64,000 nt of DNA from Curtobacterium flaccumfaciens (GCA_029689965.1 CP121450.1:1178001-1242000); one strand, 5' to 3'. Numbered from the stretch's first letter, positions 20,900 to 30,844 are shown. The notes: generated by a model not told the origin, from the sequence alone. Program-made: numbers and translations.

Positions 20900-23023
20900 A
20901 TGTCCGTCAACACGAGTCCACGCCTCATCAGCGTCCAACTCGTCGGCCTCGACGAAGACCTCGGCACCACGTCGAGCGACGTCATCCGCGTGCTCGCCGA
21001 CCGCGTCGCCGCGACCGGTCGTGCGGCGGACGGTGCCGTGCTCGCCGAGGATGCCATCACGCGCGAGGCGAGCGTCGGCACCGGCGTCCCCGGTGGCATC
21101 GCCATCCCGCACGCCCGGTCCGCATCGGTGTCCGAGCCCACCCTCGCGATGAGCCGCCTCGCCCGGAAGGTGTCGTTCGGCGCCCCGGACGGCGACGCGG
21201 ACATCGTCTTCATGATCGCAGTGCCCGAGGGCGCCGACAAGGACCACCTCACGGTCCTCTCGACCCTCGCCCGTGCACTGATCCGCGACGACTTCACCGC
21301 CGCCCTCCGCGCCGCCTCGACCCCGCAGGAGATCGTCGACCTGGTCGATCGCGAGGTGAGCGGCGAGGTCGCCGAGGCCGGCGTCGGGAACGCGCGCAGT
21401 GCCTCCAGTCCGACGGCCGCGACGGGCGCGACGGGCGCGACCGCCGCGACCAACGTGACGGACGCGACCGACGGATCGGGCGCGACCGCGCACCGCACGC
21501 TCATCGTCGGCGTCACCGCCTGCCCGACCGGCATCGCGCACACCTACATGGCGGCCGACGCCCTCGTCGCCGCGGCCCAGCGTGCCGGCGCCGAGATGCA
21601 CGTCGAGACCCAGGGCTCCTCGCAGGTTGAGCCGCTCGACCCGGCCCTCATCGCCCGCGCCGACGCCGTCGTGTTCGCGGTCGACGTCGACGTCCGCGAC
21701 CGCGGCCGCTTCGCCGGCAAGCCGCTCGTCTCCGGACCCGTGAAGCGCGGCGTGGACGAACCCGACACGATGATCGCCGAGGCGCTCCGCGCCGCCGACG
21801 ACCCGAACGCCGCACGCGTCCAAGGTGGCGCAGCCACGACCGAGACGAACACGAAGGACGAGCACTTCGGTCAGGCGCTCAAGCGCTGGCTGCTCACCGG
21901 CGTCAGCTACATGATCCCGTTCGTCGCCGGCGGCGGGCTCCTCATCGCGCTCGGCTTCCTGCTCGCCGGCTACGGCATCGCGCTGACCCACGGCAACGAC
22001 GGTGTCAACAACGCCGTCTACACGCTGCAGCACTCCACGCTGCTCGACCTGCCGCCGCAGGGGCTGCGCTACTACCTCGGCGCCGCGGCGTTCGAGATCG
22101 GCTCCGTGTCACTCGGGTTCCTCGTGGCCGCGCTCGCCGGGTACATCGCGTACGGCATCGCTGACCGACCCGGCATCGCACCGGGCTTCGTCGCCGGGTC
22201 GATCGCCGTGTTCATGAACGCCGGGTTCCTCGGCGGCCTGGTCGGCGGCCTCATCGCCGGTGGTGCCGCGTACTGGATCGGCCGCATCCCGACCTGGCGG
22301 TGGCTCCGTGGACTCATGCCGGTCGTGATCATCCCGCTGTTCGCATCGATCATCGCCTCCGGCCTGATGCTGCTCGTGCTCGGTGGGCCGATCGCCTGGG
22401 TCATGACCGAGCTCACCGCGTGGCTGAACTCGCTGTCCGGAGCCTCGGCGATCCTGCTCGGCATCATCCTCGGTCTGATGATGGCGTTCGACCTCGGCGG
22501 TCCGGTGAACAAGGTGGCGTACGCGTTCGCCGTCGCCGGACTCGGTGCCGGCTCCGCGACGAACGTCGTGCCGTTCGAGATCATGGCAGCCGTGATGGGG
22601 GCCGGCATGGTGCCGCCGCTCGCCATGGCGCTCGCATCGACGCTCTTCTACCGCAAGGGGTTCACGAAGCCGGAGCGCGAGAACGGCAAGGCCGCGTACT
22701 TGCTGGGCTTCTCGTTCATCTCCGAGGGTGCGATCCCGTTCGCGGCCGCCGACCCGCTGCGGGTCATCCCGGCGTCGATGGTCGGTGCCGCGATCACGGG
22801 CGCGATCTCGATGGCCATCGGTGTGACCTCGCGCGCGCCGCACGGTGGGATCTTCGTGTTCTTCGCCATCGGGAACTTCTGGGCGTGGATCGGCGCCGTG
22901 GTGTTCGGCGCTTTCATCTCTGCCGGTGTGCTCGTCGGGTTGAAGAAGTGGGTCCGGAAGGCACCGGCGGCGGACGCCGCCGTGTCGGAGGCCGCGGGTG
23001 ACCGCGTGGCCGTCGCCGTGTAG
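20900..23023 (+). CDS. fruA: PTS fructose transporter subunit IIABC
   Basis: Imports fructose while phosphorylating it to fructose 1-phosphate. 707 aa and uninterrupted. IIA domain about 1-150 with phospho-acceptor His71 (IAIPHARS); an Ala/Thr-rich linker with a GATGAT-type run; IIB domain about 198-300 with Cys208 (GVTACPTGIAHTYMAA); IIC membrane domain from about 335 (GVSYMIPFVAGGG, FDLGGPVNKVAYAF, ISEGAIPFAAADP). AAAGGAG lies 6 nt before the ATG. It is third in the deoR-fruK-fruA operon. A perfect 46-bp palindrome ends the operon. Confidence 0.97.
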   Translation: MSVNTSPRLISVQLVGLDEDLGTTSSDVIRVLADRVAATGRAADGAVLAEDAITREASVGTGVPGGIAIPHARSASVSEPTLAMSRLARKVSFGAPDGDADIVFMIAVPEGADKDHLTVLSTLARALIRDDFTAALRAASTPQEIVDLVDREVSGEVAEAGVGNARSASSPTAATGATGATAATNVTDATDGSGATAHRTLIVGVTACPTGIAHTYMAADALVAAAQRAGAEMHVETQGSSQVEPLDPALIARADAVVFAVDVDVRDRGRFAGKPLVSGPVKRGVDEPDTMIAEALRAADDPNAARVQGGAATTETNTKDEHFGQALKRWLLTGVSYMIPFVAGGGLLIALGFLLAGYGIALTHGNDGVNNAVYTLQHSTLLDLPPQGLRYYLGAAAFEIGSVSLGFLVAALAGYIAYGIADRPGIAPGFVAGSIAVFMNAGFLGGLVGGLIAGGAAYWIGRIPTWRWLRGLMPVVIIPLFASIIASGLMLLVLGGPIAWVMTELTAWLNSLSGASAILLGIILGLMMAFDLGGPVNKVAYAFAVAGLGAGSATNVVPFEIMAAVMGAGMVPPLAMALASTLFYRKGFTKPERENGKAAYLLGFSFISEGAIPFAAADPLRVIPASMVGAAITGAISMAIGVTSRAPHGGIFVFFAIGNFWAWIGAVVFGAFISAGVLVGLKKWVRKAPAADAAVSEAAGDRVAVAV

Positions 23024-23039
23024 TCGACGTCACGGCCTG

Positions 23040-23085
23040 ACGGACGGGAGGCGCGGTGCCAGCTGGCACCGCGCCTCCCGTCCGT
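23040..23085. repeat. Perfect 46-bp palindrome (CGGGAGGCGCGG variant)
   Basis: Two 23-nt halves that are exact reverse complements with no spacer, between the converging fruA and hexosaminidase genes. It can act as a bidirectional terminator. It has the same length and GGAGGCGCG core as the palindrome at 44577-44622. The adjoining 23103-23130 carries a half-copy of the AGTGAGCAG repeat. Confidence 0.88.
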
Positions 23086-23151
23086 CTGTGGTCGCGACCA
23101 CCCCGTCGAGTGAGCAGCAGTCGTCGGGTCACCCGCCACGCAGGGCGGCCG

Positions 23152-24885
23152 CTACTCGGCGATGTTCGCCGTCACCGCGTCGATGTACGCCGCGCGCTCC
23201 TCGCGCGAGTGCGGACGGCCGGGTACGCCCGGCCGCTGCTCCCACGGGAACGGGCCGGCCTCGTGCCGGTACTCGATCCCCATCGCCTCGAGCCGAGCCA
23301 CGTGCTCGGCGAGCCGTCCGCGGAACTCGGCCACGTCACGCGGTCCCGCGACGTCCGCCGACCACAGCGCCTCGGCCAGGGCCGCGACGCGCGGGAACAG
23401 CTGGTAGTCGAGCTTGCGGGCGGTGTCGACGTGCTCCGTCCACATGTTGCCCTGGCCGCCGATGACGTGGGCGCGCTCGGCGTCGGTGAGGTCCGCCGGC
23501 ACCGGGTCGAACGCGAACACGTCGTCCACGGTCAGCACGATCGACACCGGGATCGGCTCGGTCTCGAGGTCGCTCTGCCGGTAGTCGAGGTACACCTGGT
23601 CGTCCGGGCGGAGATGACGTCGTGCCCGCGCTTCGCCGCCGTCCGGGCACCGGTCAGGCCGCGCCAGGACAGCACGGTCGCGGACTTCGAGAGCGTCCCG
23701 CCCTCGAGGATCTCGTCCAGCCGAAGGCTCGCCGGCCGTGCGACTCGACGTACGCCGCGAGCCGGCCGATGATCCACGCCTGGAGCTGCTCCTCACCCTG
23801 GAGGCCGAGCTCGCGGATGCGCTCCTGCGTGCGGGGGTCCTGCTCCCACTGGACCTTCGGGCACTCGTCGCCGCCGACGCCGATGTACTCGGACGGGAAC
23901 AGTGCGATCACCTCGTCGAGGACGTCCTGGAAGAAGGCGATCGTGGGCTCCTCGGCATTGAGCACGTCGTCCGCGATGCCCCACTCGGTCCAGACGTCGA
24001 CCGGCGTCTCCGGGTGCACACCGAGGTGGGGGTAGGCGGCGAGCGCGGCGCGGACGTGTCCGGGGGTCTCGATCTCGGGGACGACGGTGACGAACCGGTC
24101 GGCCGCGTAGGCGACGATCTCGCGGATGTCGTCCTGGGTGTAGTACCCGCCGTGCGGCCGACCGTCCTTGCCCGCCACCGCCAGCGAACCGTCGGGTCCG
24201 GGCACGTGCGCGCCGACCTGCGACTCCGTGCGCCAGGCGCCGATCTCGGTCAGGCGCGGGTACTTCCGGATCTCGATGCGCCACCCCTGGTCCTCGGTGA
24301 GGTGGAAGTGCAGGCGGTTCAGGCGGTGCGCCGCGAGCTGGTCGATGACGCGCATGACCTCGTGCTTGGTGCGGAAGTGCCGGGCGACGTCGAGCATGAC
24401 GCCGCGCCAGGCGAACGCGGGGGCGTCCTCGACGGTCACCGCGGCGACGGTCCACGGGCCGGTGCCGACGCGGCCCTTCCGGTAGACGTCGGCGGGAAGG
24501 GACTGCAGGAGCGCCTGGACGCCGTAGAACACACCCGCCGCGGACCCGCCGGTGATCTCGACGCGGTCGGTGGTGACCACGAGCCGGAACGACTCGGAAC
24601 GATCGTCCCGGGCCCGGCCGGCAGCGACGTGTCGTCAGCCACACGCAGCACGATCACGTCGGTTCCGCGCTGCACCCCGTCCACGGCCGCTCCGTCCACG
24701 GCCGCTCCGTCGACGGCGTCGCGCACCGGCAGGCCGGTCGACCCCCGAAGCGTCTGCTGCAGGTACAGTCGGACCGACTCGCTCGCGGGGTCCGCGTCGA
24801 TGCGGGTCGTCGGGGTGATCGCGAAGGCGCCGGCCCCCGGTTCGGTACGGCGCGGCCGTGGGATGAGCATGTCGGAGTCCACCAT
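23152..24885 (-). CDS. Beta-N-acetylhexosaminidase, GH20 (three frameshifts)
   Basis: Removes terminal N-acetylglucosamine or -galactosamine, for instance from chitin or glycan fragments. About 578 aa when repaired, no signal peptide, so probably intracellular. The N-terminal GH20b domain is followed by the (beta/alpha)8 barrel: AFAWRGVMLDVARHF, LNRLHFHLTEDQGWRIEI, VPEIETPGH and the catalytic Asp-Glu pair in GVGGDECPK (about residue 340). GGQGNMWTE and LFPRVAALAEALWS close the active site. Single missing bases at 24607-24615, 23717-23718 and 23604-23608 restore one frame. The divergent ROK regulator next door is the natural candidate to control it. Confidence 0.92.
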
Positions 24886-24902
24886 TCCTCAATGATCTTT
24901 CG

Positions 24903-24908
24903 TAATAT
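24903..24908 (+). promoter_or_regulatory. Candidate -10 element of the ROK regulator gene
   Basis: TAATAT, 8 nt before the ATG at 24916. If it is the -10, transcription would begin at or next to that ATG, giving a leaderless mRNA. Confidence 0.4.
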
Positions 24909-24915
24909 GGAGGCT

Positions 24916-26062
24916 ATGGCCGTGGACGAGACCGTGTCAACGCTTCCGAACGGTGCGATCGGCAGCACGCCGGGGATGCTCCGGCTGATCAACTCGCGCG
25001 CGATCCTCGACGAGCTGTTCCGCGACGACGGCTCGCACACCGTCACCGAGCTCAGCCGGGTCGTCGGGCTCTCCCGCCCGACGGTGGAGGCAGCGCTCGC
25101 CGACCTGGTCGAGGAGGGCTGGGTCACCGAGGCCGAGGCGATCGCCACCCCGAACAAGGCCGGCCGTCGGGCGAAGCGCTTCCGTGCGGATGCCGCGGCA
25201 GGAGCCGTGCTCGGCGTCGACCTCGGCCTGCACGGCATCGTCGGGGTGCGGTCGGACCTCCGCGGGGCGGTCACCGCCCGGGTCGAGGAGACCTACGCCG
25301 ACCTGGCCTCCGCCGAGCAGGCCTGGGCGAGCGTGCAGGACGTCGTCCGCCGGCTCACCGACGGCGTCGACGCCGATCGGCTGCTCGCCGCCACCTTCGG
25401 CGTCCCCGCAGTGGTGGACCGCAGCGGCGAGATCGACTACACCGTCGCGGTGCCGCAGTGGGTGGAGCGCCGCGTGCCCGGTCGGATCGGGACATCTTCC
25501 CGGGGCCGCCACCTTCTTCGACAACGACGCCAAGCTCGCCGCCACCGCCGAGGAGATGTGGGGGCGGTTCCGCGGCGTGCAGGACGGCCTGTACCTGGTG
25601 ATGGGACGCCAGATCGGCGCCGCCTACCTCGTCGACGGGGTCCTCGCGCGCGGTGCGCGCGGGGCGGCCGGTGAGATGGGCGGCCTGGCGTCGACCGGCT
25701 GGCCCGGCGCACCCGCCCGCCTGGAGGCACGGATCCCGTCCGGCTCCGACCTCGAGTCCGTCATGGCTTCGGCCGGCCAGGGGGATCCGGCAGCCTCGGC
25801 GGCCGTGCGGGCCCTCGCCGAGGACGTCGCGCCCGGCGTGGTGCAGCTCGTCGCGACGATCGACCCCGAGGTCGTCGTCGTCGGCGGCGAGGTGCTCCCC
25901 GCGGCCGAGGTCTTCTGTGCGGCCCTGACCGAGGTCGTCGTGCCGCAGCTCCGGCACCCGGTGGAGATCGTCCCGTCCACGGTCGGACGAGACGCCGTGG
26001 CCCGCGGTGCTCTCGCGCGGTCGCTCACCCACGTCCGCACCTCGCACATGGGACTCGGCTGA
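24916..26062 (+). CDS. ROK-family transcriptional regulator (two deletions)
   Basis: Sugar-responsive repressor, about 382 aa. N-terminal winged helix (NSRAILDELF, then TVTELSRVVGLSRPTVEAAL) joined to a sugar-kinase-like ROK domain (VLGVDLGLHGIVGV, TFFDNDAKLAA, GARGAAGEMGG, EVVVVGGEVLP). Compared with sugar-kinase ROK proteins the zinc Cys cluster is absent. Two missing Gs at 25489-25491 and 25502-25505 are needed to join the halves (RIGDIFPGAATFFDNDAK). The start is uncertain among 24892, 24907 and 24916; the last fits a leaderless transcript. It is divergent from the GH20 hexosaminidase, suggesting an amino-sugar effector. Confidence 0.9.
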
Positions 26063-26112
26063 CGCTCAGCCCTCGTGGTGGGGTCTGACAGGGCGTTCAG
26101 GGAGCCTGGTGG

Positions 26113-26849
26113 ATGACGATCGCCGTGGCTGCGCCCACCCACACCGTGACCGTCGCCGACGGCGATTCCGCTGAATCGGGAGCGGGAGGCCTGTCCGGCC
26201 TCGTCCTCCAGCTGATCGACGCACTGGGGGAGTGGGGCGTCGCGCTCATGCTCTTCGTCGAGACGGTGTTCCCGCCGATCCCCTCCGAGGTGATCCTGCC
26301 GCTCGCCGGGTTCCTCGCCGGTGCCGGGCGGATGGACCTCGTGCTCGTGCTGGTGCTGGCGACGCTCGGGTCGTACCTCGGAGCGCTGGTGCTGTACTGG
26401 CTCGGCGCGGCGATCGGCTTCGAGCGGACCACCCGCTGGTTGGGCAGGCTCCCGCTCGTCGACGAGGACGACTTCCGCACGGCGGCCGACTGGTTCCACC
26501 GGCACGGCAGGAGTGCGGTGTTCTTCGGCCGGTTCGTGCCGATCGTCCGCAGCCTGATCTCGCTGCCCGCCGGCGCCGACCGGATGCACCTCGGGACGTT
26601 CTCGGTGTTCACCATCATCGCGAGCGGTGTCTGGAACAGCGGGTTGGTGCTGCTGGGGCTGCCTTCGGCACTCAGTACGAGCGCGTCGAGCAGTACACCG
26701 AGTGGATCGACCGTGTGCTCTACGTCGTCATCGCCGTCGTCGTCGTGACGTTCGTCGTCCGCCGGGTCCGACGCGCCCGCGCGGAGCGTGCAGGGCTGAA
26801 CGGGAGCGTGGCGCGCGAGCGCCGGGGCGCGGAGCCTGCCGGCGACTGA
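26113..26849 (+). CDS. DedA/SNARE-associated membrane protein (one frameshift)
   Basis: Polytopic inner-membrane protein of the DedA family, whose members flip undecaprenyl phosphate or other lipids. About 245 aa. It contains the family's ETVFPPIPSEVILPLAGFLAG reentrant segment and the F/GRF-x-P-x-x-R motif (FFGRFVPIVRSLISLPAG). One G is missing in the run at 26655-26658; the repaired C-terminus (TQYERVEQYTEWIDRV plus one helix) is normal for the family. It converges with the DUF2945 gene, 3 bp away. Confidence 0.9.
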
Positions 26850-26852
26850 TCG

Positions 26853-27056
26853 TCACGCCTTCGACAGCGCGGACTCCTTGTGGGCGGCGCGCTTGCCGGT
26901 CTTCTCGGACTCGACGATCCAGTACGGATCGTCGTCGGCGGGCTTGAACGTCTGCCCGTCGAAGGTGAAGTCGGCCGTCTTCTTCTCCACCAGCTTCCCG
27001 GTGGTCTGCCCGTGTGACGTGTTCCAGTGGACCCGCTCGCCCCGGGACAGTGCCAT
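26853..27056 (-). CDS. DUF2945 (hypervirulence-associated TUDOR domain) protein
   Basis: 67 aa, complete and unbroken. A small beta-rich domain: RGERVHWNTSHGQTTGKLVEK, then DFTFDGQTFKPADDDPYWIVESEK and a Lys/Ala tail (RAAHKESALSKA). This matches the DUF2945 family, a TUDOR-like fold of unknown role found widely in bacteria and fungi. The start follows AAGGAGGA. The 220 bp upstream to the kinase start hold the divergent promoters of both genes and no other feature I could identify. Confidence 0.88.
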   Translation of the reverse strand: MALSRGERVHWNTSHGQTTGKLVEKKTADFTFDGQTFKPADDDPYWIVESEKTGKRAAHKESALSKA

Positions 27057-27276
27057 GTCGTCCTCCTTGCGCAGTCGGCACGTGATCGCTCACACGTGGA
27101 GTTCCTGATCGTACCCCGATGCATCCGCATGAACTCGGGGAAGCAGCGGGAGGATGTCCCCATCACGATGTCATAACGCGCGCCCGAACAGCGTCGAGGG
27201 CGCGTACCGTACTCCGTGAGTCACCTTGCTGGCAACTGCCACGGATCACCGGACTCCGAACGGATCGACACCCACC

Positions 27277-28329
27277 ATGACCCTGCTGGACGGCGCTCGG
27301 ACCGACACGGTCCTCGCGGGCCGCTACCGCCTGGTCAAGCTGATCGGCACGGGCGGCATGGGGTCGGTGTACGAGGCGCGCGACGAGCACACGTACCGCG
27401 CCGTCGCCGTGAAGCTCTTCGCGACGCCCGAGTCGATGACCACCGCCGACCGGGTCCGCCAAGAGCGCGAGATCCGGCTGCTCAGCATGCTGTCGCACCC
27501 CGGGCTCATCCCGCTGTACGACGCCGGCGCGCACGACTTCGCGGACGGCCCGCACCGCTTCATCGTGATGGAGCTCATCGCCGACACGACGCTGCTGCGC
27601 CGGCTCGCCGACGGGGCCCTGCACAACTACGAGGTGGCCGACCTCGGCGCACAGCTCGCCGATGCCCTGGCCTACGTGCACTCGCGCGGCGTCGTGCACC
27701 GTGACGTCAAGCCGGCCAACATCCTGATCAGCGACGAGGGCTCCTCCGGGTTCGCCCGCACGGTGAAGCTCACCGACTTCGGGGTCGCCCACTTCGTCGA
27801 CGGCTCCCGCCTGACGAACGACGGCACGATCATCGGCACCGCCGCGTACCTCAGCCCCGAGCAGGTCGCCGGGGAGCCGATCGGCTTCGCCACGGACGTG
27901 TACTCGCTCGGACTCGTGCTGCTCGAGGCCCTGACCGGCAAGCAGGAGTACTCCGGCACCCTCATCGAGGCCGCCCTCGCCCGGCTCCGGCGGGACCCGG
28001 AGATCCCCGAGGACGTGGCGCCCGAGTGGCGCGACCTCCTCGCGAGGATGACCGCACGCGACCCGGAGCGCCGTCCGACCGCCGTGGCGATCGCGAACGC
28101 CCTGCGGGGTGGAACGACGCAGATCACCGGCCCCGTGCCGCTCGGCCCGGAGCGTCTGAAGCACAAGCGCGACCACCGTCTGCACCGTGCCGCGCACCGG
28201 CACGCCAAGCGCGGCACGTTCGTCGTCGTGCGGCGCTGGCGGCGGCGCAACGTGTTCGTCGGGTCGTTCGCGGCGTTCGGCGTCCTGCTCGCCTGCGGGG
28301 CGTCGTACCTCGCCGGAGTGCTGCACTGA
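27277..28329 (+). CDS. Serine/threonine protein kinase with C-terminal membrane anchor
   Basis: Hanks-type kinase, 350 aa, unbroken. Gly loop GTGGMGSV (24-31), catalytic Lys46 (VAVKLF), HRDVKPAN with Asp142, DFG Asp167, activation segment ending GTAAYLSPEQV. After a basic, His/Arg-rich linker (LKHKRDHRLHRAAHRH) one membrane helix (about 326-346) ends the protein. There is no extracellular PASTA or other sensor domain, unlike PknB. An in-frame TTG at 27226 would add 17 residues; the ATG at 27277 is preferred because it begins just before the kinase fold. It may sense through a partner. The substrate is not evident from the neighbours. Confidence 0.93.
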   Translation: MTLLDGARTDTVLAGRYRLVKLIGTGGMGSVYEARDEHTYRAVAVKLFATPESMTTADRVRQEREIRLLSMLSHPGLIPLYDAGAHDFADGPHRFIVMELIADTTLLRRLADGALHNYEVADLGAQLADALAYVHSRGVVHRDVKPANILISDEGSSGFARTVKLTDFGVAHFVDGSRLTNDGTIIGTAAYLSPEQVAGEPIGFATDVYSLGLVLLEALTGKQEYSGTLIEAALARLRRDPEIPEDVAPEWRDLLARMTARDPERRPTAVAIANALRGGTTQITGPVPLGPERLKHKRDHRLHRAAHRHAKRGTFVVVRRWRRRNVFVGSFAAFGVLLACGASYLAGVLH

Positions 28330-28420
28330 GCCCTGGAGTGACGCGGCACCGCGCGGTCCCGGCCGTACTGTCCGTCGCGCTCCGGCCCGCGCGACCGCGG
28401 TCCCTGGCAGGATGGACGGC

Positions 28421-29043
28421 ATGACCGACCAGCGCTGGATCAAGATCTGCGGGCTCTCGACGCCCGAGACCGTGGACGCCGCCGTCGACGCGGGCGCCGA
28501 CGCGGTCGGGTTCGTGTTCGCCGCCGGCAGCCCCGGACCGTGACGGCCGACCTGGCGAAGCAGCTCGTCGAGCGTGTACCGGAGGGCATCGACGCCGTCG
28601 GCGTGTTCCGCGACCAGGAGATCGACGAGATCGTCGGCATCGCGTCGGAGGTCGGCCTCACCACGCTGCAGCTGCACGGCGGGGAGTCGGCGACCGACTT
28701 CGCACGTGCCCGGGACGCCGGGTTCTTCACCATCCGCGCGGTCGCGGCCGAGGACTACCTGCGCGAGACGCCGGAGCAGCGCGCGTCGTTCGACCACGAC
28801 CTGCTCCTGCTCGACGCGGCCGTACCGGGCAGCGGGCGGCTCATCGACCAGGCGACGATCGACGGCAAGGTCGACGAGGCCTGGATCCTCGCCGGTGGGC
28901 TCACGCCCGCGAACGTCGTCGCGGCCGTGGAGTCGCTCGACCCGGACGGCGTCGACGTTTCGAGCGGCGTCGAGTCGGAACGCGGTGTCAAGGACGTGGC
29001 GAAGATCCGCGCGTTCGTCGAGGCGGTCCGCAGCGTCCCGTGA
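28421..29043 (+). CDS. trpF: Phosphoribosylanthranilate isomerase (one frameshift)
   Basis: Converts phosphoribosylanthranilate to CdRP in tryptophan synthesis. About 207 aa, single (beta/alpha)8 barrel. IKICGLSTPETVDAA holds the catalytic Cys; the general acid Asp lies in LLLLDAAVPGSG; phosphate-binding loops are LAGGLTPANV and VDVSSGVESERGVKD. One base is missing in CCCCGG at 28531-28536. Adding it joins GFVFAAGSP to RTVTADLAKQLV. It stands apart from other trp genes. Actinobacteria often use the dual-specific PriA, so a separate TrpF is noteworthy though not rare in this family. Confidence 0.93.
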
Positions 29044-29258
29044 CGCCGGAACCGGTGGCGTCTCACGGCGTCTCGCCGCGGCGAGACGCCGCATTCGGCG
29101 CGAGACGCCGCTCCTGCCGCGAGACGCCGTGGGAACCGGCGGCGTCTCGCGACGCGCGCGACGTCTCGCCGGGCGTGCGGTGTCCCGCGGGGCGCGCTGT
29201 TTCGACGGGCGTGCGTCGTCTCGTCTCGGTGAGACGAGACGACGCGGGGATGCGCGCG
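29044..29258. repeat. CGTCTC/GAGACG dyad cluster 1
   Basis: Non-coding space packed with GGCGTCTCGC and its complement. It includes a perfect 26-bp palindrome (29066-29091) and a hairpin with 15-bp perfect arms (29213-29227, 29231-29245; loop GGT). The same motif recurs at 54897-55040. Together with the next two entries it fills the 495-bp gap between trpF and the HAD gene; no coding sequence is evident. Confidence 0.8.
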
Positions 29259-29304
29259 TCGGCCTGGAGGCGCGTGGCGGGGCTGGACCGTGCCTCCAGG
29301 CCGA
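29259..29304. repeat. 46-bp imperfect palindrome, CTGGAGGCGCG family
   Basis: Outer arms TCGGCCTGGAGGC and GCCTCCAGGCCGA are exact complements; the centre is diverged. Its length equals that of the perfect members at 23040 and 44577. Confidence 0.75.
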
Positions 29305-29393
29305 CAGGCAGGTCGACTCGGGCGGGCGATACGCCGTGTGCGCGGCGAGACGCGCTGGGCGTGGCGAGACACCGCCGGTTTCGGCGGTGTCTG

Positions 29394-29488
29394 GCGACTC
29401 GGGCGGTGTCTGGCGACTCGGGCGGTGTCGCGCGACTCGGGCGGTGTCGCGCGACTCGGGCGGTGTCGCGCGACTTGGGCGGTGTCGG
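29394..29488. repeat. Five tandem copies of a 19-nt unit
   Basis: Unit GCGACTCGGGCGGTGTCGC, repeated at 29394, 29413, 29432, 29451 and 29470, with changes only in the last two bases and one C-to-T in copy five. The 19-nt period is not a multiple of three and there are no spacers, so it is neither coding nor CRISPR. Confidence 0.85.
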
Positions 29489-29538
29489 CGAGCGGCGGCG
29501 GTGTCCCGGCGCTCGCGCGGACGGCTCGCACCGGCGCG

Positions 29539-30296
29539 TCAGCGCAGGGTGGGGATCAGCTCCGTGAGGAACGCGTCGGTGTCCTCCCAGCCCGCGACCG
29601 CGTGGCAGGGCACGCCGAGCGCCTTCACCGGGTAGTCGTTGCCCTCGGGGTCCAGGCGATCGCCCACGAAGAGCATGTCGTCGAGCGCGATGTCGGTGAT
29701 CTCAGCGAGACGCTGCATGCCGTACGCCTTGTCGATGCCCTTGCGTGTGATGTCGACGCTCGTCGAACCACCCGAACGGACCTCGAGGTCGGGCAGTTCC
29801 GCCTGGACGAGCCGGCGCAGGTGGTCCTTCTTCGCGCCGGTCGGGTCCCACCGCTTCTTCACCTCGACCGGGGCCGCCTGCCCGAGCGCGGAGAACGTGA
29901 TCTGGGAACCGCGGTCCTCGAGGATGGCGCCCAGGTCTGGGACTCCCAGTAGCCGGCGGCCCTCGCCTGCGCCTCGACCGCGGCGAGGGCCCTGGACTTC
30001 TGCTCGTCCGTGAGGTCCTCGGCGTACTGCAGCGCCCAGTCGTCACGCGACCAGCGGTAGTAGCGCGTGCCGCAGGTCGGCAGGAGGTGCAGGTCGTCGA
30101 GGGTGAGGCCGTCGCGGTGCCGCAGCGGCGTCACGAGCTGCTGCTCGAACTGCTGGAAGTTGCCGCCCGAGATCACCGCGACCGGCACGACCTCGAGCAG
30201 GGACGCGAACGTCTCGAGCATGCGGGGGTCGAGCGCGGACTTCGAGGGGGCGAGCGTGTCGTCCAGGTCGAACGCGACGAGGCGGGGCGTGGTCAT
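29539..30296 (-). CDS. HAD-IIB family sugar phosphatase/mutase-like protein (one frameshift)
   Basis: About 252 aa, cytosolic HAD hydrolase of the Cof/phosphomannomutase group. Motif I FDLDDTLAPSK (both Asp present), motif II ISGGNFQQF, the C2 cap around PTCGTRYYRW, motif III Lys near KKRWDPTGAKKDHL, and motif IV VGDRLDPEGND. The cap region resembles eukaryotic-type phosphomannomutases, so a hexose phosphate substrate is likely but not proven. One base is missing at 29930-29932 (TWGAILEDRG needs GGGG on the coding strand). It is followed on the same strand by none and preceded 41 bp upstream by the thioesterase. Confidence 0.85.
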
Positions 30297-30337
30297 GTGC
30301 CGATCCTGCCAGAGCGCGGTCGATGAGATGCCGGGTG

Positions 30338-30781
30338 TCAGGACCGGTGTGTAGCCGGCACCCGGTCGCGGGCGTACGTGATGTCGGTGTACCCGTGCGG
30401 CACCGGGTTGCCCTCGTCGTCGAGGTTGACGAACACGACCTCGTCGATGGTCAGGATGCTGCGGTGGGTGAAGAGGTTGCGTGCCTCGGCTCGCATCGTG
30501 AGCGAGGTCCGGCCGAACCGCGTGGCGACGAGGCCGATCTCGACGATGTCGCCCTCCTTCGCGGAGGACACGAACTCGATCTCCGACATGTACTTCGTGA
30601 CGACCCGCCCGTTGCCGAGCTGGATGATCGCGTAGACCGCGGCTTCCTCGTCGATCCAGCGGAGCAGGCTGCCGCCGAAGAGCGTGCCGTTCGCGTTGAG
30701 GTCCTCCGGACGCACCCACTTGCGGGTGTAGAAGTTCATCTCGGGTTGCGAGGGCTGCGCGGGCTGCTGGTCGGGCTGCAT
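30338..30781 (-). CDS. Acyl-CoA thioesterase, hotdog fold (YciA/BACH type)
   Basis: Hydrolyses acyl-CoA to free acid and CoA. 147 aa, unbroken. After a Gln/Pro-rich N-terminus the single hotdog domain shows RPEDLNANGTLFGGSLLRWIDE (Asn and Asp positions used for catalysis in YciA relatives), VSSAKEGDIVEIG and RNLFTHRSILTIDEVVFVN. The C-terminal tail is short. It is in line with, and 41 bp upstream of, the HAD gene and could be co-transcribed with it. Confidence 0.9.
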   Translation of the reverse strand: MQPDQQPAQPSQPEMNFYTRKWVRPEDLNANGTLFGGSLLRWIDEEAAVYAIIQLGNGRVVTKYMSEIEFVSSAKEGDIVEIGLVATRFGRTSLTMRAEARNLFTHRSILTIDEVVFVNLDDEGNPVPHGYTDITYARDRVPATHRS

Positions 30782-30794
30782 GTCACTACATACT

Positions 30795-30827
30795 ACGCGG
30801 CCGGGACCCCGTGGATCCCGGCCGCGT
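30795..30827 (-). terminator. Hairpin terminator after the nitroreductase gene
   Basis: Perfect 12-bp arms (30795-30806, 30816-30827), 9-nt loop, 17 bp downstream of the nitroreductase stop and upstream of the thioesterase start. Confidence 0.75.
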
Positions 30828-30844
30828 CCGCAGTGGCGTGCCGA

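Noticed and set aside
29394..29488. Tandem 19-nt units that could suggest a CRISPR array
   Set aside because: The units abut each other with no spacers and there are no cas genes in the window.
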